Assembly (NCBI RefSeq): GCF_002252445.1 | Contig: NZ_NNRJ01000006.1 | Location: 1-64,000, forward strand | DNA: 64,000 nt | From: Brucella thiophenivorans | GTDB lineage: Bacteria > Pseudomonadota > Alphaproteobacteria > Rhizobiales > Rhizobiaceae | Reading direction: 5' to 3' | Part shown: one piece after another, positions 53,254 to 62,197 of the stretch | How positions within the stretch are numbered: the stretch's first letter is position 1 | Layout of the letters: every line of letters begins with the position of its first letter | Notes under the pieces: generated by a model | Told to the model about the DNA's origin: nothing | What the model saw: the letters and a program-made list of their open reading frames with translations, nothing else | The model's database searches: none | Translations under genes and position numbers: made by a program

Positions 53254-53793
53254 TTAACCCTTAATTTTGAGCGGCAGACCTGCCGCTATGAAATAAACTT
53301 CATCTGCCACTGACGCCACAGCCTGATGCAAAAAACCGGCATAATCACGAAATTCCCGCGCCATTTTGTTTTCTGGAACGATACTCAAGCCCACTTCGTT
53401 GGAAACGAAAACAACCGGGCCGGAAAGCTTTGGCAAAGCTGTTATCAGTTTTTCTGTTTCAGTAGCGACATTCTGCTCTGCCATCATCAAATTGGTAAGC
53501 CAAAGCGTCAAGCAGTCCACCAGCACAAAACACTCGGGCCGGGCGTGTTTTTCAAGCGCCCCGACGAGGTCAAGCGGCTCTTCCACAGTTTGCCATTCTG
53601 CGCTGCGCCTGTCACGATGAATGGAAATGCGGCTTTGCATTTCCGTGTCAAATGCTCGTCCTGTCGCGAGATAGACCGGCTGAAGTCCAGAATCTTCAAC
53701 CAGTTTTTCTGCATAGGTCGACTTGCCAGAACGGGCTCCGCCAAGAACGAATGTGATATTTCCAGTTTCGTTTCGGGACGGAGCCATATTCAT
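53254..53793 (-). CDS. cobP: Bifunctional adenosylcobinamide kinase / guanylyltransferase
   Basis: 179 residues (also called CobU). It activates cobinamide as the GDP derivative for the lower-ligand assembly. P-loop [16 protein letters not shown] near 16-31; nucleotide region [12 protein letters not shown] and [30 protein letters not shown] are complete. ATG overlaps the cbtA stop by one base; 4 bp gap to cobW. Part of the riboswitch-linked run cbtB-cbtA-cobP-cobW-cobN-cobO. Confidence 0.95.
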   Translation of the reverse strand: MNMAPSRNETGNITFVLGGARSGKSTYAEKLVEDSGLQPVYLATGRAFDTEMQSRISIHRDRRSAEWQTVEEPLDLVGALEKHARPECFVLVDCLTLWLTNLMMAEQNVATETEKLITALPKLSGPVVFVSNEVGLSIVPENKMAREFRDYAGFLHQAVASVADEVYFIAAGLPLKIKG

Positions 53794-54512
53794 CAGCTTT
53801 CAACTTCCGACTTTGCGTAGGTCTGAATGAACCAGCCGAGTGCAAAACCAATAACGGCCCACAGAAAGAGATTGGTTGCAAGCGACGAAACCGCATATTG
53901 TGAGGCAAGCAATGCCGGGATAGGCGATGCAATATCCTCAGGATGCGGCGCACCATAAAGATGCGTTGCGATAATCAGCACCAGCCCAAGGATTCTGGAG
54001 ACGATCTCGCCACGCAGAACGATCAGATAAAGGCCAAGACCGCTAAAAATAACCGTTACCAGCCACCAGAGCTGGCGCTGTGCGAGGTCAGCCGCAGGCA
54101 TGGCAGGAAGCTCGGGCGACAGGCCGATTGCTGGCAGAAATGCCACGGCAAAAAACCCAGCCACACCCCAGTAAATGCCGTTACGCGCTGTAATGCGACG
54201 TCCTGCAAGAAGAGCTACACCACCAAGCAGCAGCGCAAAACCGGCACCCGCGACAAGATTGGCTAGTAATGTATTGCCAAGACGACCAAAAGGAAGCTCA
54301 GCACCGGCCTCTTCATCATCGGTAGCCACATCGGCCCCATGATCATGTGGAGCAGCCGCTTCCGCATCATCGTGGCTGTGGCCACCATCTGCATCTTCAT
54401 AAGTTTCCGCCTGAATGATAAGCGGCACGGTTTTCAAATACATAACCGGCGTGACCAGAAGCCCTGCCAAAAGGCCCGCTGCAAGCGTGGCCAGTAAATA
54501 ACGGATCAACAT
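53793..54512 (-). CDS. cbtA: CbtA, predicted cobalt transporter subunit
   Basis: 239 residues with about six TM helices. A His/Asp-rich loop ([19 protein letters not shown], about 42-60) after TM1 is typical and may bind cobalt. Family segments [26 protein letters not shown] and [25 protein letters not shown] are clear. Works with CbtB; such pairs are commonly under B12 riboswitches. cbtB is 190 bp upstream with a palindromic repeat between. Confidence 0.92.
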   Translation of the reverse strand: MLIRYLLATLAAGLLAGLLVTPVMYLKTVPLIIQAETYEDADGGHSHDDAEAAAPHDHGADVATDDEEAGAELPFGRLGNTLLANLVAGAGFALLLGGVALLAGRRITARNGIYWGVAGFFAVAFLPAIGLSPELPAMPAADLAQRQLWWLVTVIFSGLGLYLIVLRGEIVSRILGLVLIIATHLYGAPHPEDIASPIPALLASQYAVSSLATNLFLWAVIGFALGWFIQTYAKSEVES

Positions 54513-54599
54513 TTCATTCCCTCAATAGCCAAGATGCTCAAATGGCCGTCCACCATCAAGCTTTGCCCAAACTCTGATTTCCGAAAAAACAGTTATCTT

Positions 54600-54700
54600 A
54601 GAACGGGTGGCGGTTAATCGTAACCACTACGCTCGCTCTATCTATTTGTTTTTGCGCATGTCGTTATCGGAAAACTAATTCCCATTTTCCCGCGACATGC
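54600..54700. repeat. Two-hairpin palindromic element (copy 5) between cbtB and cbtA
   Basis: Reverse complement reads GCATGTCGCGGGAAAATGGG... CGACATGCGCAAAAACAAATAGATAGAGCGAGCG..., aligning along its length with copy 2 at 25955. The end is 2 bp from the cbtB stop codon. Confidence 0.78.
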
Positions 54701-54702
54701 TT

Positions 54703-54891
54703 TTAGTGGCAAGGAAACCCGTAGGCATGACGCGTATCATGCGCGGAATCATGCAGAGTATCGGAATGCGCAAGACCCACGCCATAGATAAGAAAAGCGC
54801 CGAGCATAAGCGACACCACTGCTGTACCAAGACGAGCAGCAAGTGGAAGAGGGAGTGTGTTGGAAAGTGAATTTTCGTTACGCGCAGCCAT
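54703..54891 (-). CDS. cbtB: CbtB, small cobalt transporter subunit
   Basis: 62 residues from MAARNENSLSNTLPL; GGAGG stands 5-6 nt before the ATG. One TM helix (about 22-43, AVVSLMLGAFLIYGVGLAH) followed by a short periplasmic tail with histidines (HSDTLHDSAHDTRHAYGFPCH), the usual CbtB metal motif. A longer frame runs back through the riboswitch and is not real. First gene after the cobalamin riboswitch. Confidence 0.9.
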   Translation of the reverse strand: MAARNENSLSNTLPLPLAARLGTAVVSLMLGAFLIYGVGLAHSDTLHDSAHDTRHAYGFPCH

Positions 54892-54954
54892 GACAACCTC
54901 CGTGCAGGCAGCAGGGAAAACCTCCCATGGGGTGCGGACATAATGCCCTTCACG

Positions 54955-55150
54955 CAACAGGCAGGTCTCCTGGCTCACGGGTCGTAAGAAGTGAAACACC
55001 TTCCCAGAAACCCTTCGGTTTCCAGTGGTTGCCGGTTGCCCGGCTTGCCTCATCCCTCTCCGCTCTACAGTCGCGGGGTCGGCTGCGATAAAGACGCCCG
55101 AAATGGGTCCGTCCGTCACATTCCCTTTTGGTATCGCCGGGATTCGTCCG
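54955..55150 (-). promoter_or_regulatory. Cobalamin (AdoCbl) riboswitch
   Basis: On the minus strand the ordered parts of a B12 riboswitch are present: a 5' GGGAATGTGACGG-type segment and CCGCGACTGTAGAG, then GCAAGCCGGGCAACC, the CCACTGG...CTGGGAAGG core stem-loop, and the B12 box AGCCAGGAGACCTGCC (54974-54959). It ends about 65 nt before the cbtB ATG. It is expected to shut off cbtB-cbtA and downstream cob genes when adenosylcobalamin is plentiful. Exact ends are estimated. Confidence 0.92.
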
Positions 55151-55199
55151 GGCAAAGACCTATTGCATAAAACGACACTAGGCCTTCACCGTGATGCCG

Positions 55200-56651
55200 T
55201 CAATCGAGTTCAAATAGCGCATCAATATCCAAACAGCTTTCCAGACCTTCCGCCAACTCATCCAATGCGTTTTCGATGCTCTCGCGATAATTCTCGCCCG
55301 AACCAATGACGCCAAGACTGGCCAGAAACTGATGCCGGAACGCATCTGCACTGAACACACCGTGAAGATATGTTCCCATGACACGCCCATTGGCTGAGAT
55401 TGCACCATCGTCGTGATCACCAATACGGGCAAAGGGTCGAATTGCATCCGCCCCTTGAGTGCGCCCGATATGAATTTCGTAGCCCTCAAGATCGCTACCA
55501 TAAACGATCGACATTGCCGCTACATTGCGCACAATTTTCTCAGGTTCCATGACAGTCTCAACATCAAGCAGGCCCAGCCCTTCGATGTCATGGACGTGCC
55601 CTTCAACGCCTTCTGGATCACGGATGCGATTACCCAGCATCTGAAATCCGCCGCAAATGCCAAGCACATGCCCACCGCGCCGCACATGTGCCTGAATATC
55701 ACGCTCCCAACCATTTTCACGCAAAGCAATCAGATCCGCTATGGTCGATTTCGTTCCCGGCAAGATCACAAGGCCCGCATCATGCGGTATCGATTGACCG
55801 GGCGACACCATTACAACTTCCACCTGCGCTTCCGCTTTCAGTGGATCAAGATCGTCGAAATTCGCAATACGCGGCAGCATGGGGACAGCCACTTTCAACG
55901 CTTTTGCATCACCGCGTGTTGCCCGCTCCAAAACGACCGAATCTTCCGCAGGCAGGCGCGACACGGCTTTAAGCCAAGGCACCACGCCGAAAGATCGCCA
56001 GCCGGTGAAGTTGGTAATTGCCGCCAAACCATCATCAAACAGAGATATATCGCCGCGAAACTTGTTGATCAGAAATCCGCGCACCATGGCGCGGTCTTCT
56101 GGTGTCAGAATCGTATGTGTACCGACCAACGAGGCAATGACCCCGCCACGGTCAATATCGCCAACCAGCACCACCGGCACGTTTGCCTCAGTAGCAAAGC
56201 CCATATTGGCAATATCGCCTGCGCGCAGATTGATTTCCGCTGGCGATCCGGCACCTTCCACCAGCACCAGATCAGCCCCCTCACTGACCTTTGCAAAGGA
56301 TTCCATCACCGCAGCCATCAATTGTGGTTTCAATTGCTGATAATAGCGCCCGCGCGCTTCGCCCCGCACCTGCCCGTGAACAATGACCTGACTGCCCATG
56401 TCAGTCTGCGGCTTTAACAACACTGGGTTCATGTGAAAGGATGATGGCACACCACAGGCCAAGGCCTGTAACCACTGCGCACGGCCAATTTCGCCGTTAT
56501 CCTCGCTGACGGCTGCATTATTGGACATATTTTGCGGCTTAAATGGCCGTACTTTTAAACCGCGATTGCGTGCAACACGGCAAAGGCCTGCAACAAGCAC
56601 GCTTTTGCCGACGTCTGAACCCGTTCCCTGAAACATGATTGCGCGTGTCAT
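55200..56651 (-). CDS. cobQ: Adenosylcobyric acid synthase (glutamine hydrolysing)
   Basis: 483 residues. Amidates four side chains. N-terminal P-loop-like MFQGTGSDVGKSVLVAGLCR, a DTBS-like ATPase domain up to about 240, and a GATase_3 domain with catalytic Cys in HVLGICGGFQMLGN and the His in MGTYLHGVFS. It is on the same strand as the riboswitch and lies upstream of it, so it is not itself behind the switch. Confidence 0.96.
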   Translation of the reverse strand: MTRAIMFQGTGSDVGKSVLVAGLCRVARNRGLKVRPFKPQNMSNNAAVSEDNGEIGRAQWLQALACGVPSSFHMNPVLLKPQTDMGSQVIVHGQVRGEARGRYYQQLKPQLMAAVMESFAKVSEGADLVLVEGAGSPAEINLRAGDIANMGFATEANVPVVLVGDIDRGGVIASLVGTHTILTPEDRAMVRGFLINKFRGDISLFDDGLAAITNFTGWRSFGVVPWLKAVSRLPAEDSVVLERATRGDAKALKVAVPMLPRIANFDDLDPLKAEAQVEVVMVSPGQSIPHDAGLVILPGTKSTIADLIALRENGWERDIQAHVRRGGHVLGICGGFQMLGNRIRDPEGVEGHVHDIEGLGLLDVETVMEPEKIVRNVAAMSIVYGSDLEGYEIHIGRTQGADAIRPFARIGDHDDGAISANGRVMGTYLHGVFSADAFRHQFLASLGVIGSGENYRESIENALDELAEGLESCLDIDALFELD

Positions 56652-56832
56652 GCACCGTGCCTATCGCAACTTCTCGCCACTGGCAATCGCTCCGCACACC
56701 CTCAGCGTCTATGCAAAAATGCGCATCAGTTTATTACAAAAGTGAGCAACATTATTCCAATAGGGCGTTGGCAGCCCACCGAGGTTATGATCTATTCGGG
56801 ATAGGAGGCGCGGTGCTCATAGGGAGGAAACC

Positions 56833-57990
56833 ATGGATACGGCGGACCAGAACCAGTTCGAACTCAACGAAGATCAGCTCGCCATTCAGGATATGGCCCG
56901 TGGATTCGCAGAGGATTTTGTTGCACCCCATGCGCTGCAATGGGATCGTGACAAGCATTTTCCCATCGACATAATCAAAAGCACCGGCCCTCTGGGCATG
57001 GGTGGTATTTATGTGCGCGACGATGTGGGCGGTTCAGCGCTCAAACGTTCAGATGCAGTGCTTATTTTCGAGGCGCTGGCCGAGGCCTGCCCGGCTTTTT
57101 CTGCATTCATCTCCATCCATAATATGGCTGCATGGATGATCGACTCATTCGGCGATGAAAACCAGCGCCAGGTGTTCATGCCGAAGCTCACCTCAATGGA
57201 AACGCTTGCAAGTTATTGCCTAACCGAACCCGGCTCTGGTTCGGACGCAAGCGCTCTTCGCACCCGTGCCGAACGTGATGGTGACCACTACATCGTCAAT
57301 GGAACGAAGCAATTTATTTCAGGCGCAGGTGCCACCGATCTTTACGTTACAATGGTGCGTACCGGCGAGGACGGACCGAAGGGAATTTCTACCCTTATTG
57401 TGCCAAAAGATGCACCCGGCCTGTCTTTCGGAGCCAATGAACACAAAATGGGCTGGAATATGCAGCCCACACGCACGGTTATTTTCGATAATTGTCGGGT
57501 TCCGGTTGAAAATCGTCTCGGCGATGAAGGTACCGGCTTCAAAATCGCTATGGCAGGTCTTGACGGCGGAAGGCTTAATATAGCTGCTTGCTCATTGGGT
57601 GGCGCGCAATCAGCACTCAGCAAGGCATTGGAATATGCGGGGCAACGCAAGGCTTTCGGCCAGACCATTGACCGCTTTCAGGCGTTGCAATTTCGTTTAG
57701 CGGACATGGAAACTGAACTAACCGCGTCACGCCAGATATTGTACGCTGCTGCAAGCAAGCTTGATCGCAAAACCCATGATGCAGGCAAATGGTCTGCCAT
57801 GGCAAAGCGCTTTGTCACCGACACCGGATTCGACATCGCCAATGACGCACTGCAAATTCTGGGTGGCTATGGCTACCTCCACGACTATGGCGTGGAAAAA
57901 CTGGTTCGCGATCTCCGGGTTCACCAGATTCTTGAAGGCACAAACGAGATCATGCGGGTTATCATCGCACGCCATATGATTGGACGTTAA
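56833..57990 (+). CDS. Acyl-CoA dehydrogenase, probably isobutyryl-CoA dehydrogenase
   Basis: 385 residues with GGAGG before the ATG. Flavoprotein that oxidises acyl-CoA to the enoyl-CoA. ACAD motifs: CLTEPGSGSDAS and FDNCRVPVENRLGDEG, AYAGQRKAFGQTI-type GQRKAFGQTIDRFQ, and the catalytic base Glu368 in QILEGTNEIMRV. Adjacency to mmsB, 23 bp downstream, points to valine breakdown; short branched substrate specificity is inferred from that. Confidence 0.88.
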   Translation: MDTADQNQFELNEDQLAIQDMARGFAEDFVAPHALQWDRDKHFPIDIIKSTGPLGMGGIYVRDDVGGSALKRSDAVLIFEALAEACPAFSAFISIHNMAAWMIDSFGDENQRQVFMPKLTSMETLASYCLTEPGSGSDASALRTRAERDGDHYIVNGTKQFISGAGATDLYVTMVRTGEDGPKGISTLIVPKDAPGLSFGANEHKMGWNMQPTRTVIFDNCRVPVENRLGDEGTGFKIAMAGLDGGRLNIAACSLGGAQSALSKALEYAGQRKAFGQTIDRFQALQFRLADMETELTASRQILYAAASKLDRKTHDAGKWSAMAKRFVTDTGFDIANDALQILGGYGYLHDYGVEKLVRDLRVHQILEGTNEIMRVIIARHMIGR

Positions 57991-58013
57991 TACACATTTC
58001 TTGGGAGGAAATC

Positions 58014-58904
58014 ATGGCCACTATCGCTTTTATCGGCTTGGGTAATATGGGCGGACCAATGGCCGCCAATCTGGTGAAAGCCGGGCATAAGGTCGTGGGC
58101 TTTGATTTGCTGGCCGCGCATCTGGAAGAAGCAAAAGCCAATGGCCTCGAAATTGCAACCAGTGCTCTCGAAGCCGTTCAGTCTGCAGATGCCGTGATTA
58201 CCATGCTGCCTGCGGGTAAACATGTTCTTTCGGTTTATGAAGACACTACGCCTTATGCCCGAAAAGATTCGGTTTTCATCGATTGCTCGACCATTGATGT
58301 CGGTTCTGCCCGCAAAGCTCATGAGATTGCAGCCAGGCACGGACAGCTTTCCGTTGATGCGCCGGTATCGGGCGGCACTGGCGGGGCTGCGGCAGGCACG
58401 CTAACTTTCATGGCAGGCGGCAGCGACGACGCCTTTGCTAAAGCCGAGCCACTTCTCAAGCCTATGGCAGGCAAGATCGTTCATTGCGGTGGCGACGGTG
58501 CAGGACAAGCCGCCAAAATCTGCAACAACATGATCCTGGGTATTTCCATGATCGGCGTCAGCGAAGCGTTTGTTCTTGCAGAAAAGCTCGGCCTTTCGCA
58601 TCAAGCATTGTTCGATGTCGCATCGACCTCGTCAGGCCAGTGCTGGTCGCTGACAACCTACTGCCCTGTACCGGGACCAGTACCGACTTCACCGGCAAAT
58701 CGTGATTATAGACCGGGTTTTGCCGCAGCCCTTATGCTCAAAGACCTCAAACTTTCACAGGAAGCTGCGAAAAGCGCCGGCGCGGCCACGCCATTAGGGG
58801 CGCATGCCGAAGAACTCTACAGCCGCTTCGACAATGAGGGTCATGGCGGCGAAGATTTTTCAGGCATCATCAACTTCCTTCGCGCAACGAAGGTTGCTGA
58901 TTAA
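58014..58904 (+). CDS. mmsB: 3-hydroxyisobutyrate dehydrogenase
   Basis: 296 residues; TGGGAGGAA before the ATG. NAD-dependent oxidation of 3-hydroxyisobutyrate to methylmalonate semialdehyde in valine catabolism. GLGNMGGPMAANLVKAGH dinucleotide motif, substrate motif DAPVSGGTGGAAAGTL (117-130) and catalytic Lys168 in GAGQAAKICNNM. Cotranscribed with the acyl-CoA dehydrogenase. mmsA and the hydrolase of the pathway are not in this window. Confidence 0.93.
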   Translation: MATIAFIGLGNMGGPMAANLVKAGHKVVGFDLLAAHLEEAKANGLEIATSALEAVQSADAVITMLPAGKHVLSVYEDTTPYARKDSVFIDCSTIDVGSARKAHEIAARHGQLSVDAPVSGGTGGAAAGTLTFMAGGSDDAFAKAEPLLKPMAGKIVHCGGDGAGQAAKICNNMILGISMIGVSEAFVLAEKLGLSHQALFDVASTSSGQCWSLTTYCPVPGPVPTSPANRDYRPGFAAALMLKDLKLSQEAAKSAGAATPLGAHAEELYSRFDNEGHGGEDFSGIINFLRATKVAD

Positions 58905-59013
58905 AATAAATAGTCTGCGCTTTCTCTTCAGAAAGTTGAAAAAACAACGCTTGTTTAGATTTGCTTAAGTATCTGATAACCGTACGGTAACGATGTTGAG
59001 CTACAAAGGAGCA

Positions 59014-59154
59014 AGAGACGGGTCAAACCTTCTCGACGCTCCGGATCAGGTACTGCGTACCGGAGCTTCAGTCTCTCCCACCTGTGTATTGTTTGGTGGA
59101 AGCGCCATGCGTAATTGGCAAGACCGTGCACCTGACGAGGCAGCGCGGTTTTTT
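59014..59154 (+). ncRNA. Candidate structured small RNA with intrinsic terminator
   Basis: In the 417-bp gap between mmsB and the glycosyltransferase: AGAGAC (59014) pairs with GTCTCT (59071); inside, GCTCCG plus GTAC pairs with GTAC plus CGGAGC (59038-59066) with a 6-nt bulge; next CCACC/GGTGG (59078-59099); finally CCGTGC/GCGCGG (59124-59148) followed by six T. A 60-codon frame across it (58993) has no coding features apart from an AAAGGAG. The class is not recognised; upstream promoter not clear. Confidence 0.42.
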
Positions 59155-59321
59155 GCCATTCTTGCGAAATTATAAATTATGCGTGATGATAGTTTAAGTT
59201 TTTAGTTCCATGATTGAAATCAGGCCATAATCCTGTGACAGGTATTTTACTTGGAGCGCTGTTTGTTCTATGCACCCAAACAAACGTTCGAAGGTCTAAC
59301 GAATTTTAGTATCGTGTTTTT

Positions 59322-60842
59322 TTGAATGCGATCCAGATTTTGGGCAAGATTATTTTGACCACCCTCAAAGCCACGACGGCGCACACTGCCGATAAATCCT
59401 TTTTTGGCCTGCCGATGGCGGTGGTCTTTATCATTTGTTATTTTGCTTTTCAGGCAATTCTCGTCACGGTGGTGTCGAATGGCGCGGGCCTTGATGATGC
59501 CGAACAACTTGCAAATATAGGCTATCTCGATTGGGGATATGGCGGATCGCAGCCACCGCTTTATACGTGGATAACCAATATTGCCGCATCGGTGCTCGGT
59601 ACATCTATGCTCACGCTGCAAATCGTCAAATTCAGCATGCTTGCGAGCCTGTTTTTGAGCGTCTTTGGCGGTATGCGGCTTTTGGGTTTCTCACGAATGG
59701 TCGCTTCGGCATCGATGCTGGGGTTGTTTCTGGTTCCACAGATTGGCTGGGAATCACAACGCGCACTGACCCATTCCATCGCAGGCACGGCAGGTTGCGG
59801 TTGGGCATTTCTGGCATTCGCATGGTATATGCGTGATCGACATGCCGTTGCTGCAGCAGTGCTGGGCGTCACGATGGCGGCGGCAATCCTCGGCAAATTC
59901 AACGCATCGCTGTTTGTGATCATGCTGATTGTAACCGGATTGTCAGTTGCGGAATATCGCAAGGTCCTGCTTTCAAAGCTTTCTTTCTTAACAATCGCTG
60001 CATTTGCGATCTGCTTCACGCCGACTGCAAACTGGATGCTGGCACACAAATCAAGTGTCATTGCACGCTCGGAAAAACTTCAAATCGGCGCATCCGGCAA
60101 TCTGCTCTTTGATCGCCTTAATGGTGTTGGAAGCTTTATTGAAGCAGCATTCCTTTTCTCCATACTGGCGCTGGCGGTTGCAGGAATTATATCACTTCTT
60201 CATTCAGCCAGACGCACATCGCCAACAAAGCCCTTGGCGGCTGGCGAAGTGTTTATGCGTCGGCTTCTCATTGTGGGAATGCTCATTGTATTGGCCGGTG
60301 TGGTCGTTGCTGGCGTCAGCAATATCAAGGACCGCTGGCTGCAGCCAGTGCTCTTTCTAACACCTGCTGTAATTGCATGCCTGTTTGAACAATATCGCCG
60401 CAATACGCGTGCTCTTACTGAATTCGCAGGGGTTAGCGTTATATTCGCACTCATAGTTCCGCCAATTCTTGGCTATTACCTCACCTATGGTTCGAATACA
60501 CCGCCCTACGGTCAGCTTGATTATCAAAGCCTTTATCAAGAAATGCGCAAAGATGGTGATTTCAGAACAATCCTGACGGACAATGCGCAAATAGCCGGTA
60601 ATTTCAGACTTTTTGATCCATCGATTGAAGTCATTCACCCGGAAACACCCTATGGTGCAGCCGATGCTAGAAAGCCTGTGCTGGTGATGTGGTTTGGTGA
60701 CGCAACACCCAATGCGCGTGTTTCGACATTAATGAATGAAGCCAGTATCGCAGCACCTCAAACCGGTATCAGCACGACATCCGCAATTTACAGAACCCGA
60801 CCAGATAAGCATCTGATCGTGAGTTATTTCCTTCAGAAATAA
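59322..60842 (+). CDS. GT39/ArnT-like membrane glycosyltransferase
   Basis: 506 residues from a TTG at 59322; the exact start is unsure. Ten or more TM helices. The GT-C acidic motif near TM1-2 is NGAGLDDAEQLANIGYLDWGYG, followed by SQPPLYTWITN, as in dolichyl- or polyprenyl-phosphate mannosyltransferases of family PMT_2 and ArnT. The soluble C-terminal periplasmic domain (about 400-506) ends DKHLIVSYFLQK. Likely acts on lipid A, lipopolysaccharide or glycolipids; substrate unknown. Followed by a strong terminator. Confidence 0.8.
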   Translation: MNAIQILGKIILTTLKATTAHTADKSFFGLPMAVVFIICYFAFQAILVTVVSNGAGLDDAEQLANIGYLDWGYGGSQPPLYTWITNIAASVLGTSMLTLQIVKFSMLASLFLSVFGGMRLLGFSRMVASASMLGLFLVPQIGWESQRALTHSIAGTAGCGWAFLAFAWYMRDRHAVAAAVLGVTMAAAILGKFNASLFVIMLIVTGLSVAEYRKVLLSKLSFLTIAAFAICFTPTANWMLAHKSSVIARSEKLQIGASGNLLFDRLNGVGSFIEAAFLFSILALAVAGIISLLHSARRTSPTKPLAAGEVFMRRLLIVGMLIVLAGVVVAGVSNIKDRWLQPVLFLTPAVIACLFEQYRRNTRALTEFAGVSVIFALIVPPILGYYLTYGSNTPPYGQLDYQSLYQEMRKDGDFRTILTDNAQIAGNFRLFDPSIEVIHPETPYGAADARKPVLVMWFGDATPNARVSTLMNEASIAAPQTGISTTSAIYRTRPDKHLIVSYFLQK

Positions 60843-60874
60843 AAAAGGTCCGGGAAATTCCCGGACCTTTTTTC
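60841..60874. terminator. Bidirectional terminator
   Basis: AAAAAAGGTCCGGG AAATT CCCGGACCTTTTTT: near-perfect palindrome overlapping the stop of the glycosyltransferase gene and lying just beyond the entericidin stop (60878). Confidence 0.88.
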
Positions 60875-60877
60875 TTA

Positions 60878-61012
60878 TTACTGAACCGTTTCTTCAACGG
60901 CATTAGCAGTGCCCTTAACATCACGCCCAACACCACGCACCGTATTTGCGCAAGAGGCCAGCGTGAAAGCGCAGAGAATAATCGCGACAGGAACGATACG
61001 AGATAGCTTCAT
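60878..61012 (-). CDS. Entericidin-type small lipoprotein
   Basis: 44 residues, MKLSRIVPVAIILCAFTLAS then Cys21: signal peptide with lipobox TLASC. The mature part CANTVRGVGRDVKGTANAVEE matches the entericidin A/B family pattern (CANTxxGxGxDxxxxGxAI). ATAGGGTCTC-side has GAGAGACC upstream of the ATG. Entericidins are small membrane lipoproteins in stress toxin/antidote pairs in E. coli; in alphaproteobacteria the role is unknown. Convergent with the glycosyltransferase through the shared terminator. Confidence 0.85.
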   Translation of the reverse strand: MKLSRIVPVAIILCAFTLASCANTVRGVGRDVKGTANAVEETVQ

Positions 61013-61157
61013 AGGGTCTCTCCATTGATTTCTGCAATTCTAAAATTTAGCCTCCCAAACAATCGGCCAGCCTTGCCGATATGCTGGTGGTGAAGCCGTT
61101 TCACGCGGCTGTCATAATAGAAACTAGTGCAGCTTTATTCGCTGGCAAGAGAACCGC

Positions 61158-62078
61158 TTACAAATTCCGAAACGGATCGAAACGACCGCTACGGCGATAG
61201 GATTCAAAAACATTGCGCAGGTGCTCGGCAACGACCTGAATATGCTGCCGCGCATCCGGCTTGATGATCATGCCAAGCTGATAACGGCCAAGTTGCGGCA
61301 GATTATGTTCAGTTCCAAGCGGCACGATCCCTTCACCCAAAAGCGTCTTGCCAAAAGGTGCAATTGCAAGATCAGCCTGTATGGCGGCACGTTGGCCAGT
61401 GGAATGAGAACTCATATAGGCAATTCGATAAGCACGGCCCGACTTTTCAAGTGCTTCAAGCGCATTGCCGCGCCAGGCACAGCCCTCTTCCCAAATAGAT
61501 AGAGGCAACGGGTCGCGCCGATAAGCAGTGCCGCATTTGGCACCCGCCCAGACCAGTTCCTCATCAAGCAGTATCTCAATATCGCCTTTGCTCGGAACCG
61601 TGTGCGATAGATTGACCAGAGTGACGTCGAGCCGTCGTTCATCAAGGCGCTTGCGCAAATTTACACTCTGATCAATTACCACATCGACCGTCACGCCCGG
61701 GTGGGTTTCTGCAAACCGCTTCAAAACAAGCGGCAACACACATTCGCCCACGTCATCAGGCGAGCCGAGCCGAACAACGCCCGTCACAGTCGGCGCAACA
61801 AATTTTGCCACAGCCTCACGATTGAGCGCCAGCAGTCGCCTTGCATAACCAAGCAGCACTTCGCCGTCGCTGGTCAGCGTCACAGAACGCGCATCGCGCT
61901 CAAAGACCGCCACACCCAATTGCTCTTCAAGCTTCTTAATCTGCATTGATACAGCCGAAGGCGTGCGAAACACCACATTTGCGGCAGCAGAAAAGCTGCC
62001 CGTATCGGCAATGGCTGTGAATGTCCGCAACACATCAATATCGAGCATTGGCAAAGGATGCTGAACCGGCGCTGTCAT
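61158..62078 (-). CDS. LysR-family transcriptional regulator
   Basis: 306 residues from MTAPVQHPLPMLDIDVLRTF, with GGAG 6-7 nt upstream. N-terminal winged HTH (about 11-70: FTAIADTGSFSAAANVVFRTPSAVSMQIKKLEEQLG), then a LysR substrate-binding domain. It is divergent from a DUF1127 gene with an inverted repeat between. In Brucella the LysR regulator VtlR controls small DUF1127 proteins; whether this is its orthologue cannot be told here. Confidence 0.9.
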   Translation of the reverse strand: MTAPVQHPLPMLDIDVLRTFTAIADTGSFSAAANVVFRTPSAVSMQIKKLEEQLGVAVFERDARSVTLTSDGEVLLGYARRLLALNREAVAKFVAPTVTGVVRLGSPDDVGECVLPLVLKRFAETHPGVTVDVVIDQSVNLRKRLDERRLDVTLVNLSHTVPSKGDIEILLDEELVWAGAKCGTAYRRDPLPLSIWEEGCAWRGNALEALEKSGRAYRIAYMSSHSTGQRAAIQADLAIAPFGKTLLGEGIVPLGTEHNLPQLGRYQLGMIIKPDARQHIQVVAEHLRNVFESYRRSGRFDPFRNL

Positions 62079-62101
62079 GCTGAACTCCGCGACTTCCGTT
62101 A

Positions 62102-62149
62102 GTTCAATTTTTCTGATCTTATACCTTTCTATATTTCGTTTGATTGAAC
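62102..62149. promoter_or_regulatory. Candidate regulator binding site between LysR and DUF1127 genes
   Basis: GTTCAAT (62102-62108) and ATTGAAC (62143-62149) form a 7-bp inverted repeat flanking an AT-rich 34-bp spacer in the 119-bp divergent gap. The outer parts could be LysR contact points; the arms are close to both starts, but the spacing is larger than the usual T-N11-A LysR box. Confidence 0.35.
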
Positions 62150-62197
62150 GTCAAGACGGTCGCAAACTCTTAGACAATGGAGTTCAGGAGAACGAAA

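Noticed and set aside
55413-56417. 334-codon plus-strand frame
   Set aside because: Antisense to cobQ, which is unmistakable; the frame is His/Arg/Gln-rich and matches nothing.
58993-59175. 60-codon ORF with an AAAGGAG nearby
   Set aside because: It overlaps a set of stable stems and a terminator, AAAGGAG is inside the frame and not before it, and the protein has no recognisable feature.
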